A stretch of 64,000 nucleotides of DNA from Henckelia pumila (taxonomy: Eukaryota > Streptophyta > Magnoliopsida > Lamiales > Gesneriaceae), in assembly GCF_033568475.1 (NCBI RefSeq), contig NC_133123.1, forward strand, positions 129,490,930 through 129,554,929, written 5' to 3'. The translations under genes were made by a program, and so were the position numbers. Under the pieces are notes generated by a model. That model saw only the letters and a program-made list of their open reading frames with translations, was not told the origin of the DNA and searched no databases. Below, piece after piece: positions 23,246-36,166 of the stretch (positions within the stretch are counted from its first letter, which is position 1; each line of letters begins with the position of its first letter).

Positions 23246-25452
23246 TCATAATTTAAGATACCACAATGCCCCAACAAGTACGAGGACGAGACTCGTGGCG
23301 ACGACTATCTTGGGCATATACAAATATGGTGCAATCCCAGAACGTTGTAAGCAGACAGAAGGAGCAACTTCTCCATGGCTTCTTTCGAGATTCTTGGATT
23401 TGGCTCTTACAACACTTCTGCTGAAATCATCAGATTGTTTGTTTTGATTTCTTTCATCTGATGTCGATTCCTCTGAGATATTCGAGGGATGCAGATTCAT
23501 AGGATCGTCGTCCTGTAAAAAACCAATCTTGTGAACAAACATAGTTCTTATAATGGGCTTTCGTGTTAAAATTTGGTCAATTTATATGGCACGAGTCATC
23601 TCACCTCGGTCACCGCTGACTCTTCCTCGTATTTTACTTTTATGTCATTTGAATCTCCACGAAGGAGACACTGAACAGGCCCGATCTCCAATTTCGTCTG
23701 CAAATGCATTCTCTTAGGAGCAATTCCATGTTCAGCAGGATCATGGACATGCACTTGATTCGATGTTCGGCGTGTCCTTAACATGATTCCAGGTCCGAGA
23801 GAGCTATTTCTGTCCACTACAGGGCTATATACACCAGATTTTTCTACATTTGGCATGCAGCTCTGCTCCTCCGGATCATTTAAAATCGAGTCCAAGAAGA
23901 TGTCAATATCAGTAGCATTTGTTCCATAGTGGAAAGGAATAGCATTTGGGTCGTCGTTGATTTCCCCAGAGAAGCTGTCGGTACACAGGTACGGGCTTCC
24001 GAGCTCCATTTGCATCTGCGAATCCATCGGCGAGAAGATTTTCCATTCCACTGGCTCCTGAACAGGAGGACACAAGCCCAATAATTTTTCCAAGTCTGGG
24101 TAGGGCTGTAGAAAAATATTATCAAAAAGCAAGCATTAAAAGAGTAGCAGTGACTCAATTATCGATCACTATCCAGCACAAGTGAGAAGTTGGGTTTCAA
24201 GTATGGTTGTTTGGCTTACTGGGAAAGACGACGAATCTGAATTTGTAATTGGAGATTTTTCATCAGGCGGAGGTCGCATTTCAGCGCTGTCGCCACAGGC
24301 TTGTATAACAGCTTCTGATTGTTCATCCTCAGCTAAAGACTTGTTGACAGTGGGAGAAGAGGCAATATCCTCAGCTTCTTCAAGATTCGAGCTTTCGGCA
24401 GCATCATCTTGCTTGAGATCATCCTTTTTATACAGACGGCAGAGTACAAAGGCACCCTGTTAAAGAAATTCATCCAACAAACCATCAAGACTTGTGACAT
24501 CTATTCATCTAGAACTTCAAACTAACGAAACTTTATAACAAAGCGATTCAAGGGATATGTTGATCGAATGAAATATTCAAGATTTCATTCCCCAATAGTG
24601 AAGTGATTTTAAATCAAAAGGTAGCTAACATCTCAAATTCTCAATAACAACACCACTACTCCCCCACCATCTTGACTAATGTGACCCTCCTAAAAACACA
24701 GGAAACATTTCTATCATATCCAAACATCCAAAAAATATATCGCAAATAACGACGGTCCGAACCTGACCAGGATGGGTTCCATCCAGCGATTTATCGGTAG
24801 CACGATACTCATGAATCACCCAATGAGTCCTCTTGCCGTCCGGCGCGCGGCCGCTATAGAAGACTAGAGTCTTCTTCATCCCAATCTTTGCTCCCTTCTT
24901 AGAAACTATGTTCCTATCTTTACCAGTAGCTTTCCAGTACCCTTTCTCGGTGGCACGGTTCGATCTCTGGCTATTCTGATACTTTCGATCCTTTGGGCAG
25001 AAAAAGAACCACTCGTTGTCAATTGACGGAATCACCGACAAATCTGCAAAAATCGACAGCAACCCATATTCCTTACAACAAATTTATCTGGCATTTAAAC
25101 TCCTCCTCCAGCTTCACACAAAAATTCATATTTATGTAACAATTCAAGAAAGCAAGAAAAGGTTAGGTCCCAAGAAGCTTATCTTACATAAAGTACAGAG
25201 CTTTCGATTATCATCCCAACATCAACTTCTTGAGCTAAACAAATTTAAAAAAAATAAGAGAAGGAAATTAAAGAAAGAAAAATCACCAGGTAAATCCCAA
25301 GGTTCCCATTTACAGACATCAAGCTCACGAATAGCAGAGACTTCTTTGTGACGTCCATTGATTTTATTCCTCAAATAGTAATCGATCAACTCCAAATCCG
25401 TCGGCCGGAATCTGAAGCCAACCGGTAAAGCTTTCAACGGAAGAACAGCCAT
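23246..25452 (-). CDS. Membrane-tethered NAC transcription factor (NTL type)
   Basis: Five exons on the minus strand: 25452-25287, 25043-24763, 24456-24220, 24105-23605 and 23512-23246. All junctions are GT-AG with closed phases, giving 483 residues. The plant NAC DNA-binding domain occupies about residues 8-165: [71 protein letters not shown] and VLCRLYKK. A long acidic, Ser-rich region follows, then a C-terminal hydrophobic segment (about 464-481, [18 protein letters not shown]) preceded by a basic stretch. This is the layout of NTL factors (for example Arabidopsis ANAC013/016/017), anchored in a membrane, usually the ER, and released by proteolysis under stress. One uncommon feature is PTDLEL, where most NACs have PTDEEL. 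Stress-response regulator is an inference from the family. Confidence 0.95.
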
Positions 25453-26748
25453 TAAATCAAACTCAAAGAAAGCAAAAGGGTAAAGCAGAGAGCTTTTAAT
25501 AAAGGAAAAAAGTTGAATAAATAAACCAAATACTATAAAACAGAGAGTTGGGATTCAAGGAACTTGATGACATGCATTATTTTAGTCATCCTGTGTATAT
25601 ACCGTGTGCCAGAGAATATAATCCGTGTGTTTTAGCCTCATCAGTTCATTTTCTAGAAAAAATTTTTTTTTAAAAAAAACATTTATATTATTAATAATTT
25701 AATATATTAAAAATACGATGTTATTACATTTTTTTAAAAAAAATTTTGCTATTTAAATTTATGAATCATGGGAACGCGTGGTCGAATGCAATAAAGTCAA
25801 TCCCTTCCTGCTTAAGGCAAAGGGGGAGTCCTTTTTTGTATCCTTTTTTTGCTTCTCTCTCCTTTGTTTACATCAACTTTTGGAAATTAAGATCAGATAA
25901 CTCCGTAGGATTTAATTTTGTGGGTTTTTCTTGTTCCTTGTCGAAACTTTGATTTATTTTTTTTATTTTCTTTTCGGAAATAATTAGTTCTTTTGATGAT
26001 GGGAATATTTGTGATAAGCAGACAAGTTTTCTTTATTCTATTGGATTTGGTTGCATCATCTGCTACAAAAATAATGTGTTTTTTTTTCTTTTTTATTGGA
26101 TACAAACAATGCCGTAAGGATATATATCTTTTAGGACAATATATCTTTTAGGACAATATTATATGTACTATGAGAGATATATTTTAAGTAATCATCATTA
26201 TACATATTGCACGACTATATATTTTGACATCAACTCTTATAACAAGTGACTTGTAGGTCAGTCCCATTTTTCATACTAAAATACAAATACACACACCACA
26301 TTGATTTCTTCTTAAGCAAAACGAGTTTTCTTTATTACACATCCCATACTTGATCAACCATATATGGTCCCAAGTAAAAAATCAGTTTCTTTCGCGACGT
26401 CTATCTATCAAGTTTCCAGACACACGACGTGTACTAGCTCCTGCATGAGCAGTCTTCATATACATAGTATACATACATACAACAAATATATATCAAAGAG
26501 TAGAGGACCTTCACATTCACTGCAGCAACAAGATATATATCTATATATATATATATCGACAAGGAACAAGGGCGCGCAGGAGCAAGATTTCTATTGTCTC
26601 ATGTTCAGCACCACGTGCATGGTACAATACCAAATCACTGTGTCTCATGGTTTCATCTTAACCCTGGCTCATCACCACCTCGATGGAGACTTGAAGCTCA
26701 TGTTGACACTTGTATATCCGCAACCCACACTTCTCTTGATACTCTCAT
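25453..26748. other. Intergenic region between the NAC factor and the EF-hand gene
   Basis: The left part is the promoter side of the NAC factor (minus strand). The right part includes the 3' untranslated region of the EF-hand gene ending at 26749. Seen inside: a short direct repeat ATATCTTTTAGGACAATAT (about 26125-26160) and an ATATAT-rich stretch (26530-26560). No gene or clear transposon ends. Confidence 0.5.
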
Positions 26749-29270
26749 TCATGATGTCAATCTAGAGCATGGCATTTTCACTGGTGAGAATACCACTGTG
26801 AGTCGTGCGTGATCTGAAAGCGAGTAATCTTCAGGCCATGTTCCATTTTCTACCTCAGTAGGGAAGAGAACCGCGTTTTTCACTTTAAATCCAATAGTTT
26901 GCTCCATCTCATTCACCATCTCGTCGCACACCACTTCTTCTCCTTCTTCCGAACAAGAGGTGTTCCATATTCGTTGCTGTAGTACAATCACAAGAATTAT
27001 ATTCCTCTTATATGTTTTTGTAAGAGAGACATTTTAGAAAGATCATAGATTTTCATTATCAAGAGTGGTGTCATCCCTTACCTTAAACTCTTTATAATCA
27101 AGAACACCATTTCCATCAATATCAGCTTGAGTCCACAGGTCCTTAATCTCATCACTACTCAGTCCATTACAGTGTCCAATTAAATTAAGCTGTTGGAGCA
27201 TCGAAAGCAAATTAAAATACACGGTTATTTTCAAAGATTATCACTCCATAAATAAGAGATTTCAAATAAAAACCATCTATCCAGATTAGGCTGGTACCTG
27301 TCGCAATGCTTCGCAGAAGCCAGAATACGTTATGTAATCACCAGGGCTATCAGCCTTCAGAAAGGCAAATGCATCATCCTCGTTGAGAGAGGCTCGGCTA
27401 AGTTGGTACTGTGAAGACAAAAACAAACCGAGAATACATTACCGAAGTGAGAAAACATTCAAGCTAGAGCAGATTTTAAACATGCAAAACTAATTATTGA
27501 ACTTTAGTTCCTACCTTGAACATCCCAAGCACCGCTTCACTCCAACTTGTTTTGAGTAGTTTCCTGTACCTATTTGGATTTAGAAGCCATATGAAATCTA
27601 CACCACAAATGTTCCCACGATGATTACGGTGGCTCACCCACTGCGTAGAATAATATGGAATCAGAAACACAAATCTAATCGAGAAAAAAGATGATTTAAA
27701 AAACAATAGCATGAATCTATCCGTACTAAATCACCTTGTGAGCATCTGCATCCGTGTACTGATGGGCAGTGTCGTATGAGGACGTAAATCCCTGAGATCT
27801 AAGAAAGTTGTAAACATGACCCCTCTTGCTGCCATTCCAGTCACTGAAGAAAACAAATGCATACAAGATCATATCATCATGTAATTAGCATGAGAACGCT
27901 ACATGCCACAGTAAAAGACTTGAAAAAAGGCATACCCACAGAGTAAGATTGGCAGGGGATTGAGTTTATTCTCTCTTTGATACGATTCCACGTGCTGCAG
28001 AATTTTGTAGACCTATCAAGCAAAACACGAAATGCGAATTTGCATGAGCAACCGATACAAAATAAAGCATTTCTACCAATGACGTGAACAAAAAACTGAT
28101 CAGTTCAACTTACCTGACGTAGTCTCTCTAAGCACAAACTCGAATTATGCGGGAACAATAAGTGGGTATTCACTATTAGAATTTCTTGGCGTATATCACT
28201 GTTCCGACATTGTGAGAAGGGGGCGATCAGTTCGACGTGCAGTAGCTGTGCCACACGGTCTCCGAAATCATTGAAAAGCAACTCTCTGTGGCTAATGATC
28301 TTGAAGTAGTCCTTATGCACGGCAGTCAAGAGACCTATCAAATTTCAAGAAAGAACAACTTATTACAGAACAGGCTGAGATTAAAAAATCTTCTTCTGAA
28401 CTTATTTGAATGTATTGACGCTGCTGGCAAAAGGTCTCCTACAATCTTTCTTTCCATCTTTTCAAATACTCGCGACTTCTATCTAACTCCTAACTCCACT
28501 CGCATTCGATATTATGGTGTATTGTCCAACAGGAATTGATACACAACACAAATACTCAAACCGAAAATCGGATCACACATGCATCAAACTAAAACAAGAG
28601 GACCTATTTCTAAGATCTATAATCTCTTCCAATTCATGAGACCAATAGAATGTTATCCAACAGCAATTATAACAATCAAAAAGCATAAAAATCAAGAATT
28701 TCTCATACCATCACCGCGATTATTCGTCCGAGCGAGCTTGAAGTTTACATAACCAGCATCCTCCAGCCTCTCATCATAAATTTTCACAAGCTCCTCATTC
28801 CCAACCCAGAATTCCTGCAACACCCCAAAGACCATACATCTTGAATAACATCAAATATCACATTCTATTAATTAATACAAATTAAAACCACAGCGGAGAA
28901 ATTCAAAACCTGGAGGCAGATAATAGAAGATCTTTCATACATTAACCAATCCAAAATCCTCTGGTTCCTATTCAGCCAATCATCTTTAACATCGCTTTCT
29001 CTGCAACTGGGATCCTGCTTTCACCCGTCAATACACAAATTACGGGAAATAAAAAAAAGCCAGCAAAATTTCGCCCATATACAAACAATAACAAAACATA
29101 TGCGTATATTTTACCTCGTGATTGAGTCTTTTGTAAATAGGAGCAAGAATGTTAAAAGTTGTGCAAGAAACACAAAGGGGGTCATTGATCGACGAGGCCA
29201 CTGCGTAATTGCCAATTCTTGGAGCCTTTCCTCTGTTTATTCTCCTGTTCCTCCTTCCCATTATACGCAT
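26749..29270 (-). CDS. EF-hand endonuclease/exonuclease/phosphatase-family protein (At1g02270-like)
   Basis: Ten exons on the minus strand: 29270-29115, 29014-28910, 28814-28709, 28334-28114, 28012-27936, 27843-27735, 27640-27515, 27408-27298, 27189-27082 and 26976-26749. Every junction is GT-AG and the phases close to 448 residues. The fold is the CCR4/DNase I-like metal-dependent phosphoesterase family: TTFNILAPIYKR near the N-terminus, LQEFW (metal-binding Glu88), GDWNGS (222-227) and the terminal SDHARL (427-432). A canonical EF-hand loop (residues 360-371, DIDGNGVLDYKE) is inserted before the last catalytic motif, and an unpaired-looking helix pair precedes it. The plant family is annotated only as calcium-binding/nuclease-like; its substrate is unknown to me. 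ATGs at 29270 and 29261 are both possible starts. The frame continues upstream without an ATG. Confidence 0.93.
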
Positions 29271-30102
29271 ATATATTGTACTTACAACTCCGATAATGAA
29301 ATTAGTCGATGAAGAAATCGATGAAGGGATCAATGAAAATTCAAGAAACCGCAGAAAGATTGAAACTTTTGTAGGAATTCAAAAACTTGTAATGACTAAT
29401 TTATTGGCGAATGAATTTTCACTCTGCGATGCGAATACGAATACATATATCAGAATTTTGCGCGTAGTTTTGTACGTCTGTCTGGGCGCTGTTCCACATA
29501 TTTTTATTCTCCTTCCACCAAAAATATCTTATTTTATTATTATGATTAAACACCATTTTTTGGAAATTAATGGGGAAAAAAATATTTTGGCCAGTTGCCT
29601 GAAGAATATACTATTGATTACATATAATATGTATTTTTATCATACTTCATGTCGGCTAATAAAATTTTTAAAAAAAATTTGTGGTTTACGTAAATACAAT
29701 AAATTAGTGGAAATGCCAGCATTTGTTTGCAACAAAAGGGACCACAGATTCTTCAAATTATGTTCTATATTAAAACATTAACTGTTTCATTAGAAAACTT
29801 TTAATGTTTATTTATGTTAGATTTCTTTATTTTATACATGTTTAGTGAAAACAATAATAATGGATGTAGGAGTATCTCGATATTAAGAAGAAGCCAAAAG
29901 ATATATTATGATGTAAGAAATTTTTTTTTTTTGGTTAAGAAAATGCATTTGAAGTAACTTCATTAATGATTTAGAATTTGAACCTTCCCATCTCTATGTC
30001 AAAATTTTAATCAATTTTTGTTTATTTAATGCCAGATTGTTTTTTTAAAAAAAAATTTCTCCAAAATGCAAACAATGTAATAAATATTAGCATGTGCCGC
30101 TG
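29271..30102. other. Intergenic, AT-rich
   Basis: Promoter side of the EF-hand gene. A 190-codon plus-strand open frame (29209-29781) overlaps its first exon in antisense and shows no family resemblance. I see nothing else. Confidence 0.4.
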
Positions 30103-30273
30103 GGTTTTGTCTATGCTAGCACATGGGCAGTGCCCATGTACTGCATCCAAGGGCTCATATTTTTTGGGATTTAATATAATCTCATTTGAAATGAGATCAT
30201 ATCAAATCTCATAAAACATGGACCGTTGGATTCTCATCCAGACACTGCCCGAATGGAGTAGCATAGACAAAAC
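30103..30273. mobile_element. Short TIR MITE (Mutator-like suspected)
   Basis: About 171 bp with inverted ends GGTTTTGTCTATGCTA at the left and TAGCATAGACAAAACC at the right, then GGGCAGTG facing CACTGCCC. The flanks GTGCCGCTG and GTGCGGTTG match at 7 of 9 positions, which would suit an old 9-bp Mutator-type duplication. No coding sequence. Confidence 0.6.
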
Positions 30274-31212
30274 CGTGCGGTTGTTGGCCTACAGATGATA
30301 TTGTGCATTGAAAGTGCAATTTGCATGGGGATGACCAGTACTGTTCTTTCGGTTTTTGGTCAAGGGTTAGACGTTGGTTTATAAGTTGTATTTAAAGTTA
30401 CAAAATTATAAATACAATAACCATCAAAATTGTTGAAATTAATTGTGTTGCTAGCCTTGGAATTTATATATACTAGTGATACGTTGCGTGTTTTTGTCGT
30501 ATTTTTTTAATAAAATTTGTTTTTTTATTTATGGTTTGGGAGAAAAGAACGTTTTTTTGGGAGACACGTGATAGTGACGTGAGATGAAATTAAAATTATA
30601 AAAGTTGTCAAAATGTTATTTTGGCATTTGCCTTAAAAAAAAAAGGAAAAATGTGCAGCAAACTTTAAATGAACAGAGGTAAAATAAAGAAGAAAATTGG
30701 TGTCATCTTGATACATCAAAAATAGTTATTAAAGAGTGCTCATATTTTATATAATAATATAGACAAGATGTATAATTTTCCATAGAATTTAAAAAGTGCT
30801 TCACGCGAGACATGAGTGACATGACATAAATAACAACAATATATTTGGCTTGTGAATGTGACCCAACATCAGCAAAAACCATAATAAATCCACGACAAGT
30901 TACCCACCAATCCATCAAAAAGAAAAATAGATATGTTTTATATAATAAAATAAAATATATTTATTTGAAAAGTAGAGTGAGTTGTACCCACGGGCGGTGG
31001 AAGATGGAAATCCATCCAGCCGACACCCGGACAATATTTGCAACAGACAAAAGCCTATTCAGAAATGGCATGATTATAAGATCCAACGTCAAAGTACAAG
31101 GAGTCGAGCACGTCACGCGATGAAATGGGCTTCCTCGACTCCGTTGGATTTGAAGGGGCAACGAAACCACACGAGGTTCTCATGTGATGTTGTAGGTGGG
31201 CCTTTTGTGTAA
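30274..31212. other. Intergenic
   Basis: AT-rich to about 30960. A more GC-balanced patch (about 30980-31200) then reads open in several frames but matches no protein I know. Nothing further supported. Confidence 0.35.
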
Positions 31213-31449
31213 AAGAATTTAATTGAGTCGAATATCACTAAAAATTTAATGTTTAGGTTAGATTCGAATTAAGCATATTTGTCATTTGAGTTCGAGTTCG
31301 ATTTAAAGTTCAATAAGTTTTTATTTTTTATTTGAGTTCAACTCAAAATGAAGTTTGAGTTCGATTTTAGCTTGAGATCTCTTATTCGTGAGCTATTCAA
31401 ACTATTACTTGAACATTAAGGTTCAATAATGAAAGCTCGGAGGCTCGAA

Positions 31450-31499
<50 letters not shown>

Positions 31500-31690
31500 T
31501 TAATAAAATACAAAAGATCCGGAGCCACTCGTGAACTACTGAATTAAATAATTTTGGCTCGACTTCGGCTTGAGAAAATGTTCGAGTTCGGCTTGAGTTT
31601 GATAACTTTTGAGTACAAATCAAATATGTATATCGAGTCGGTTCAATAGATAAAAATATGCATTTCTTCAAAAATCGGTGCAATCATTGA
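31213..31690. mobile_element. Degenerate TTCGAG-rich hAT-type element
   Basis: Shares GCTCGAAATGTATATATATA, repeated GAGTTCGA motifs and overall layout with the better-preserved element at 22419-22852, in the opposite orientation, but is strongly diverged. It contains a (TA)n run (31451-31495). Ends and target duplication are no longer clear. Confidence 0.5.
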
Positions 31691-31879
31691 AGAAGGAAAT
31701 ATGTATATTTAAGACATTTTTCATTCAACGTTTCACCATTCAATTCAATTCATATACATAATACGGTATAATCAATCGATTCTAGTTAACTAAAATTGAT
31801 AAACAATCGTTCATTTTATTTTTAGTCATTTCATGTTTATATTGGTCAATATCATTTCATTTGTGAAGCATCTACCACT

Positions 31880-34800
31880 GTAACATTGTGACGCAACTGT
31901 CACCGTAGCTAATTTGTCTATAAGCCACATAAATTGTAATCAATTATTTTCATGTCAAAATATCAATATCATCAATCCTTTAAATGACTTTAGAGCATAC
32001 TATACGCAAAATAAATGGTTGAATACTATATCCAAAGTCATTTCATGTCCTTCTACTTTGACTTGATTCAACAAGCACAATGACATGCATACGATAGCTA
32101 CGTATACCTCATAATCAATCCATTTCATTCCAAATCAGTTGAAAAATATAACTCATGTAAAAAGCAAGAAGTGAACCCAACTTACACTCCAAGCATAATA
32201 ACAATGGTTAGCTCAGTTTTCCTTGATCCTAGACTGTCAAATACATATACATAATAATCTCAATCAATAACACCATTCTAATCTATATTTCGAAATTATG
32301 CACATGTTTTGGTTTTCATATCAAGAACTCCTGAATTGAATGAAAATTTACCAACCTAAATTGCAATTTCTGCGTAGAACTCGATTATAACTTCGATTCG
32401 AGGTGAAGACGGATGTTTGTAGGTGATTATAGGAAGAAGTCTTGAAAAAACCTGAATTTCCTCTGTTTTTTCGAGGTTTAGAAGTTGAAAAATGAAAAGA
32501 ATTCACTGCCCTCACGTTTTTAATAGTCGGCCAAAAAATCTACAGACCAGGCGCGGGTGTGCCTTGTTCCTAGCGCGGGTACGCTTTTTGTTTTGTTCTA
32601 AAGGTTATTTTCCGTTCAAAATTAGGAAAATTGGTCAACATGAAAATTTTAGCTCTATGTTTTGACTTTCATTTGGCTTTGAATTCACCCAATTGGAACA
32701 TTTCAATGAAAATTTATGCTCGTTATACCAAAATATGTCAGTGCAGAATATTATAGTACACATGACAAACTTCGGGGTAGTTTTGTCCATTCTTCCTTAA
32801 GGATTTGCACAAAACTCAAAACATGAAAATTGTATCCATATGACTTAGCTTTCTAAATAAATTGGTCTTATTTCATTTGAATTAGTACACCATTCTTTTT
32901 CCTTGAAATCGTAACTGATGTCGCATGTCGCTTATCATAAAACTCACGTTTCTAACCTCTACACTCGCAACATTTCCTTATTGCTCACTATCTTACAATA
33001 ATCATGTCAAATAAGTTTTAAATCATTTGTAGGAATGACCAGGCATTACAATTCTTTCGTCCTTCAATAAATTTCGTCCTCGAAATTTGACGTACCTCAT
33101 AGCTTTGGATATTTATGTTTCATTTATTCCTCTCTCTTCCAAGTCGCATCCTCAATTTCATGATTGCGCCATAATACCTTTACCAATTGAATTTTTTTGT
33201 TCCTTGGTCTTTTGTTTTTCAGTCAAGTATTTGGACCGGTCGTTCTTCGTAAGTTAGGTTCGATGCAAGCTCCAATGGTTCATGACGAAAAACATGTGAT
33301 GGATTGGTCAAATACTTTTGTAGCATAGAAACATGAAAGACATTGTGGACACTTGAGATATTTGGTGGCAATCCTGATAAGCTTGTTCTCCAATATTTTC
33401 CAATATCTCAAATGGGCCAATAAACCGAGAACTTTATTTTCCTTTCTTACCAAATCGTAGAATGTCTTTCAATGGTGATATCTTTACAAATACATGATCA
33501 CCAATTTGAAATTCCAACTTTTGAAGTCGAAAATCCGCATAACTTTTTATGGCGACTCTGTGCAGTTTGCATTCTTTAACGTATTTTTATGACTAATTCT
33601 GTTGTCTGCTGAACCAATTATGGACCCAACAATTTTCTTTCCCCAACTTCATTCCAATGTACCAGAGATCTACATTTTCGGCCATACAGTACTTCATACG
33701 GTGCCATACCAATGGTGGACTCGTAACTGTTATTATAATTAAATTCTGCCAAAGACAATTTACTATCCCAATTACCTAGAAAATCAATAGTATATGCCCT
33801 CAACATATCTTCCAATATATAAATAATTCGCTCTGATTGTCTATATGTTTAAGGATGGAAAGCTGTACTAAAGGATAATCTTGTTCCTATGGCATTATGC
33901 AAACTTTTACAAAATGCTGAGGTGAACTTAGGAACACGATCAGATATAATGGACACGAGAATTCCATGTAATCTGAAAATTTCCTTGATGTAATCCTCTG
34001 CATATTGGTTCATATTATATGTTGACTTTATTGGAAGGAAATGAGCTGATTTGGTTAAAAATCCACAATCACCCAAATAGAATTATATCCTCTCAAAGTA
34101 TTGGGAAGACTAACAACAAAATCCATTGTTATGTGTTCCCATTTCCATTTAGAAATAGAAAATGGTTTCAATAATCCCGCTAGTCTTTGATGTTCAGTCT
34201 TTATCTGTTGGCACATCAGACATTTTGCCACAAATCGAACTACCTTCATTTTCATTCTTGGCCATCAGAAATGGTGTTTCAAATCTTATACATTTTGGTG
34301 CCTCTTGGATGGATTGAATAAAGTATAATGTGAGCATCAACCAGTATGTCCCCCTGATGTTTCCCTGTTTTGGCACACATAATCTACCTCGATACATCAA
34401 TATTCTTTCTCCATTATACTCAAATCAAAACCTCAATTTTCAATTTCACTTTGCCTTAGTTTGTTTAACTCTTCATCTGAACTTTGATTTGCTTTAATCC
34501 TTTATGCTAATGTAGGTCGTATCATCAAAACAAAAAGATTTACTCCAGCACTTTTAGGCACTATCTCAATCTGTAAATTCTGCAAGTCCCTCAATACCTG
34601 CTTTTGTACATTCAAATTGGCCATGGAATTTGACTTTCGACTTAATGAATCTGCCACCACATTTGCTTTCCCTGGATGATAGTTGATTATACAATCATAA
34701 TCTTTCACAAGTTCCAATCATATTCGTTGCCTCATATTAAGCTCCTTATGTATGAAAAAGTATTTAAGGCTTTTGTGATCTATGTAAATCTCGCATTTTT

Positions 34801-35214
34801 CACCATATAAATAATGCCTCCAAATTTTTAATGCAAACACAACAACAGCCAATTCAAGATCATGTGTTGAGTAATTCTTTTCATACTCTTTCAGCTGTCA
34901 TGAGGCATAGGAGATAACTTTTTCATTTTGCATTAAAACTGCACCCAGCCCATGTTTAGAAGAATCACTGTATACTACAAATCCCGTTCCTTCTAAAATT
35001 GCAAGGACGTGTGTTGATGTGAATTTCACCTTTAATTCTTGGAAACTTTGACCACATGCCTCATTCCAAACAAACTTCACATCTTTCCTGGTCAAAGTGG
35101 TTAGTAACAATGATATCTTTGAAAACCAACTATGAATCGACGATAATAACCAGCTATGAGTTACTGTATATTCCAAACAAGTTGTTAGTCGATTAATCTG
35201 TCTAAAAAAAGGAT
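31880..35214 (-). mobile_element. Ty3/gypsy retrotransposon fossil, broken and truncated
   Basis: A minus-strand remnant. Its left part (about 31880-33050, starting TGTAACATTGTGACG and ending CAGGCATTACA) looks like an LTR. It is followed by AAATTTCGTCCTCGAAATTT, a motif seen at the equivalent place of the intact chromovirus at 37.67 kb. To the right (33.6-35.2 kb) are integrase (NYHPG-adjacent, zinc-finger and core), RNase H and reverse-transcriptase-like remains, for example KCLMCQQIKTEHQR and NYHPGKANVVADSLSRK. It carries many breaks and has lost its 5' part, being cut at about 35,215. Clearly older than the elements at 36-56 kb. Confidence 0.75.
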
Positions 35215-35440
35215 AAATGTCGTTTGAGCTTGAAGCTAGCAGTTGTGATGTTGTATACCAAGTCTCATTGGTAATGACATAGAGATGTTCAAACATACAA
35301 GATGAGTGCTCATTTGATGAGTTCGCTGAACAACCATAGGACTTACCAAGTGGTTATTATTCATCGAGTGGATAAGTCCGTGATTATGGTAGCACACCAT
35401 TAGTCCTTATGACCAAATGAAAACATCTTGGGCCCAAATT
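35215..35440 (+). mobile_element. Ty1-copia LTR shard
   Basis: This stretch is, in opposite orientation and diverged, the piece of the copia LTR at about 48,290-48,500: it shares ACATAGAGATGTTC, GATTATGGT...ACCATTAGTCCTTAT and ATCGAGTGGATAAGTCCG-type blocks. It directly abuts the truncated Ty3/gypsy fossil, so it records another, older insertion of the same copia family. Confidence 0.6.
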
Positions 35441-35487
35441 TACACCATAAAATACCGATGTATTTACACAAATTAGATATTAGAAAT

Positions 35488-35779
35488 AATTATAATTTAT
35501 TAGGAAAATAGTTTGTTCGTTCAATTAAGTTGTCCATTTTTTTATTTTGGTTTATTATGTTTTCAAAGTTTGATTTTGATGCACTAACTTTTAGTTTTCG
35601 GTAATTTTGGTCAAACTGTTGTCGTTGAACCGAAAAATACTGGCATGTCAAGTTGTCACATCAGCAATTGAACCAAAATAGTCGAAAATTAAAAGTTAGT
35701 GTATCAAAATCAAAATTTGAAAAGTTAATGAACCAAAATAAAAGAACAAGTTAATAGATTAAAAAATAATAATAATTTC
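35488..35779. mobile_element. Foldback MITE
   Basis: Two inverted arms of roughly 110-135 bp (about 35,488-35,625 and 35,670-35,779), for example TTTTGATGCACTAACTTTTA facing TAAAAGTTAGTGTATCAAAA, with a short spacer. The RNA would form a long imperfect hairpin. No coding sequence. 35,780-35,969 shows nothing recognised. Confidence 0.65.
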
Positions 35780-35969
35780 CCCACTTTATTTATCCCCGTA
35801 TTTAAAAAAATAAAATAATAATTGTCATCGTGATATCATATACACGAAGCTGCAGCGTCAAACTAGATGTATTACAACTAGTGATGAAACCAAGATTTTT
35901 CTTATACGCTTGCAAGACTAAAGCTCCCACGAAAGAACCGAAAAATTTCGGAGTGGCTTCGGGAACCAT

Positions 35970-36166
35970 GTTTTTGGTGAATGTATACTGATATCCTAGT
36001 AGGATACCCTGGATGGCTATACCCCCGGGTGATACCCTACAACCCGGGTGGTCGGGACAGCGGAGCAGGTCCTAGCCCAACTATCTTTAGGGAGTGTGGT
36101 GATATCCTAGTAGGATATCCCGAGTGATACCCTACAACCCGGGTGATCGGGACAGCGGAACAGGTC
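35970..36166 (+). repeat. About 95-bp tandem repeat, left part (split by the chromovirus)
   Basis: About two units of the repeat that continues at 43,835: GATATCCTAGTAGGATA, ACCCGGGTGG and CTATCTTTAGGGAGTGTGG recur. The array is interrupted at 36,166 by the chromovirus, with AGGTC duplicated on both sides. Confidence 0.85.

Noticed and set aside
29209-29781. 190-codon plus-strand open frame upstream of the EF-hand gene
   Set aside because: Overlaps that gene's first exon in antisense, low-complexity AT-rich composition, no motif; probably chance.
30982-31212. Overlapping open frames in a GC-balanced patch
   Set aside because: Open in several frames at once on both strands; no recognisable domain and no splice context.
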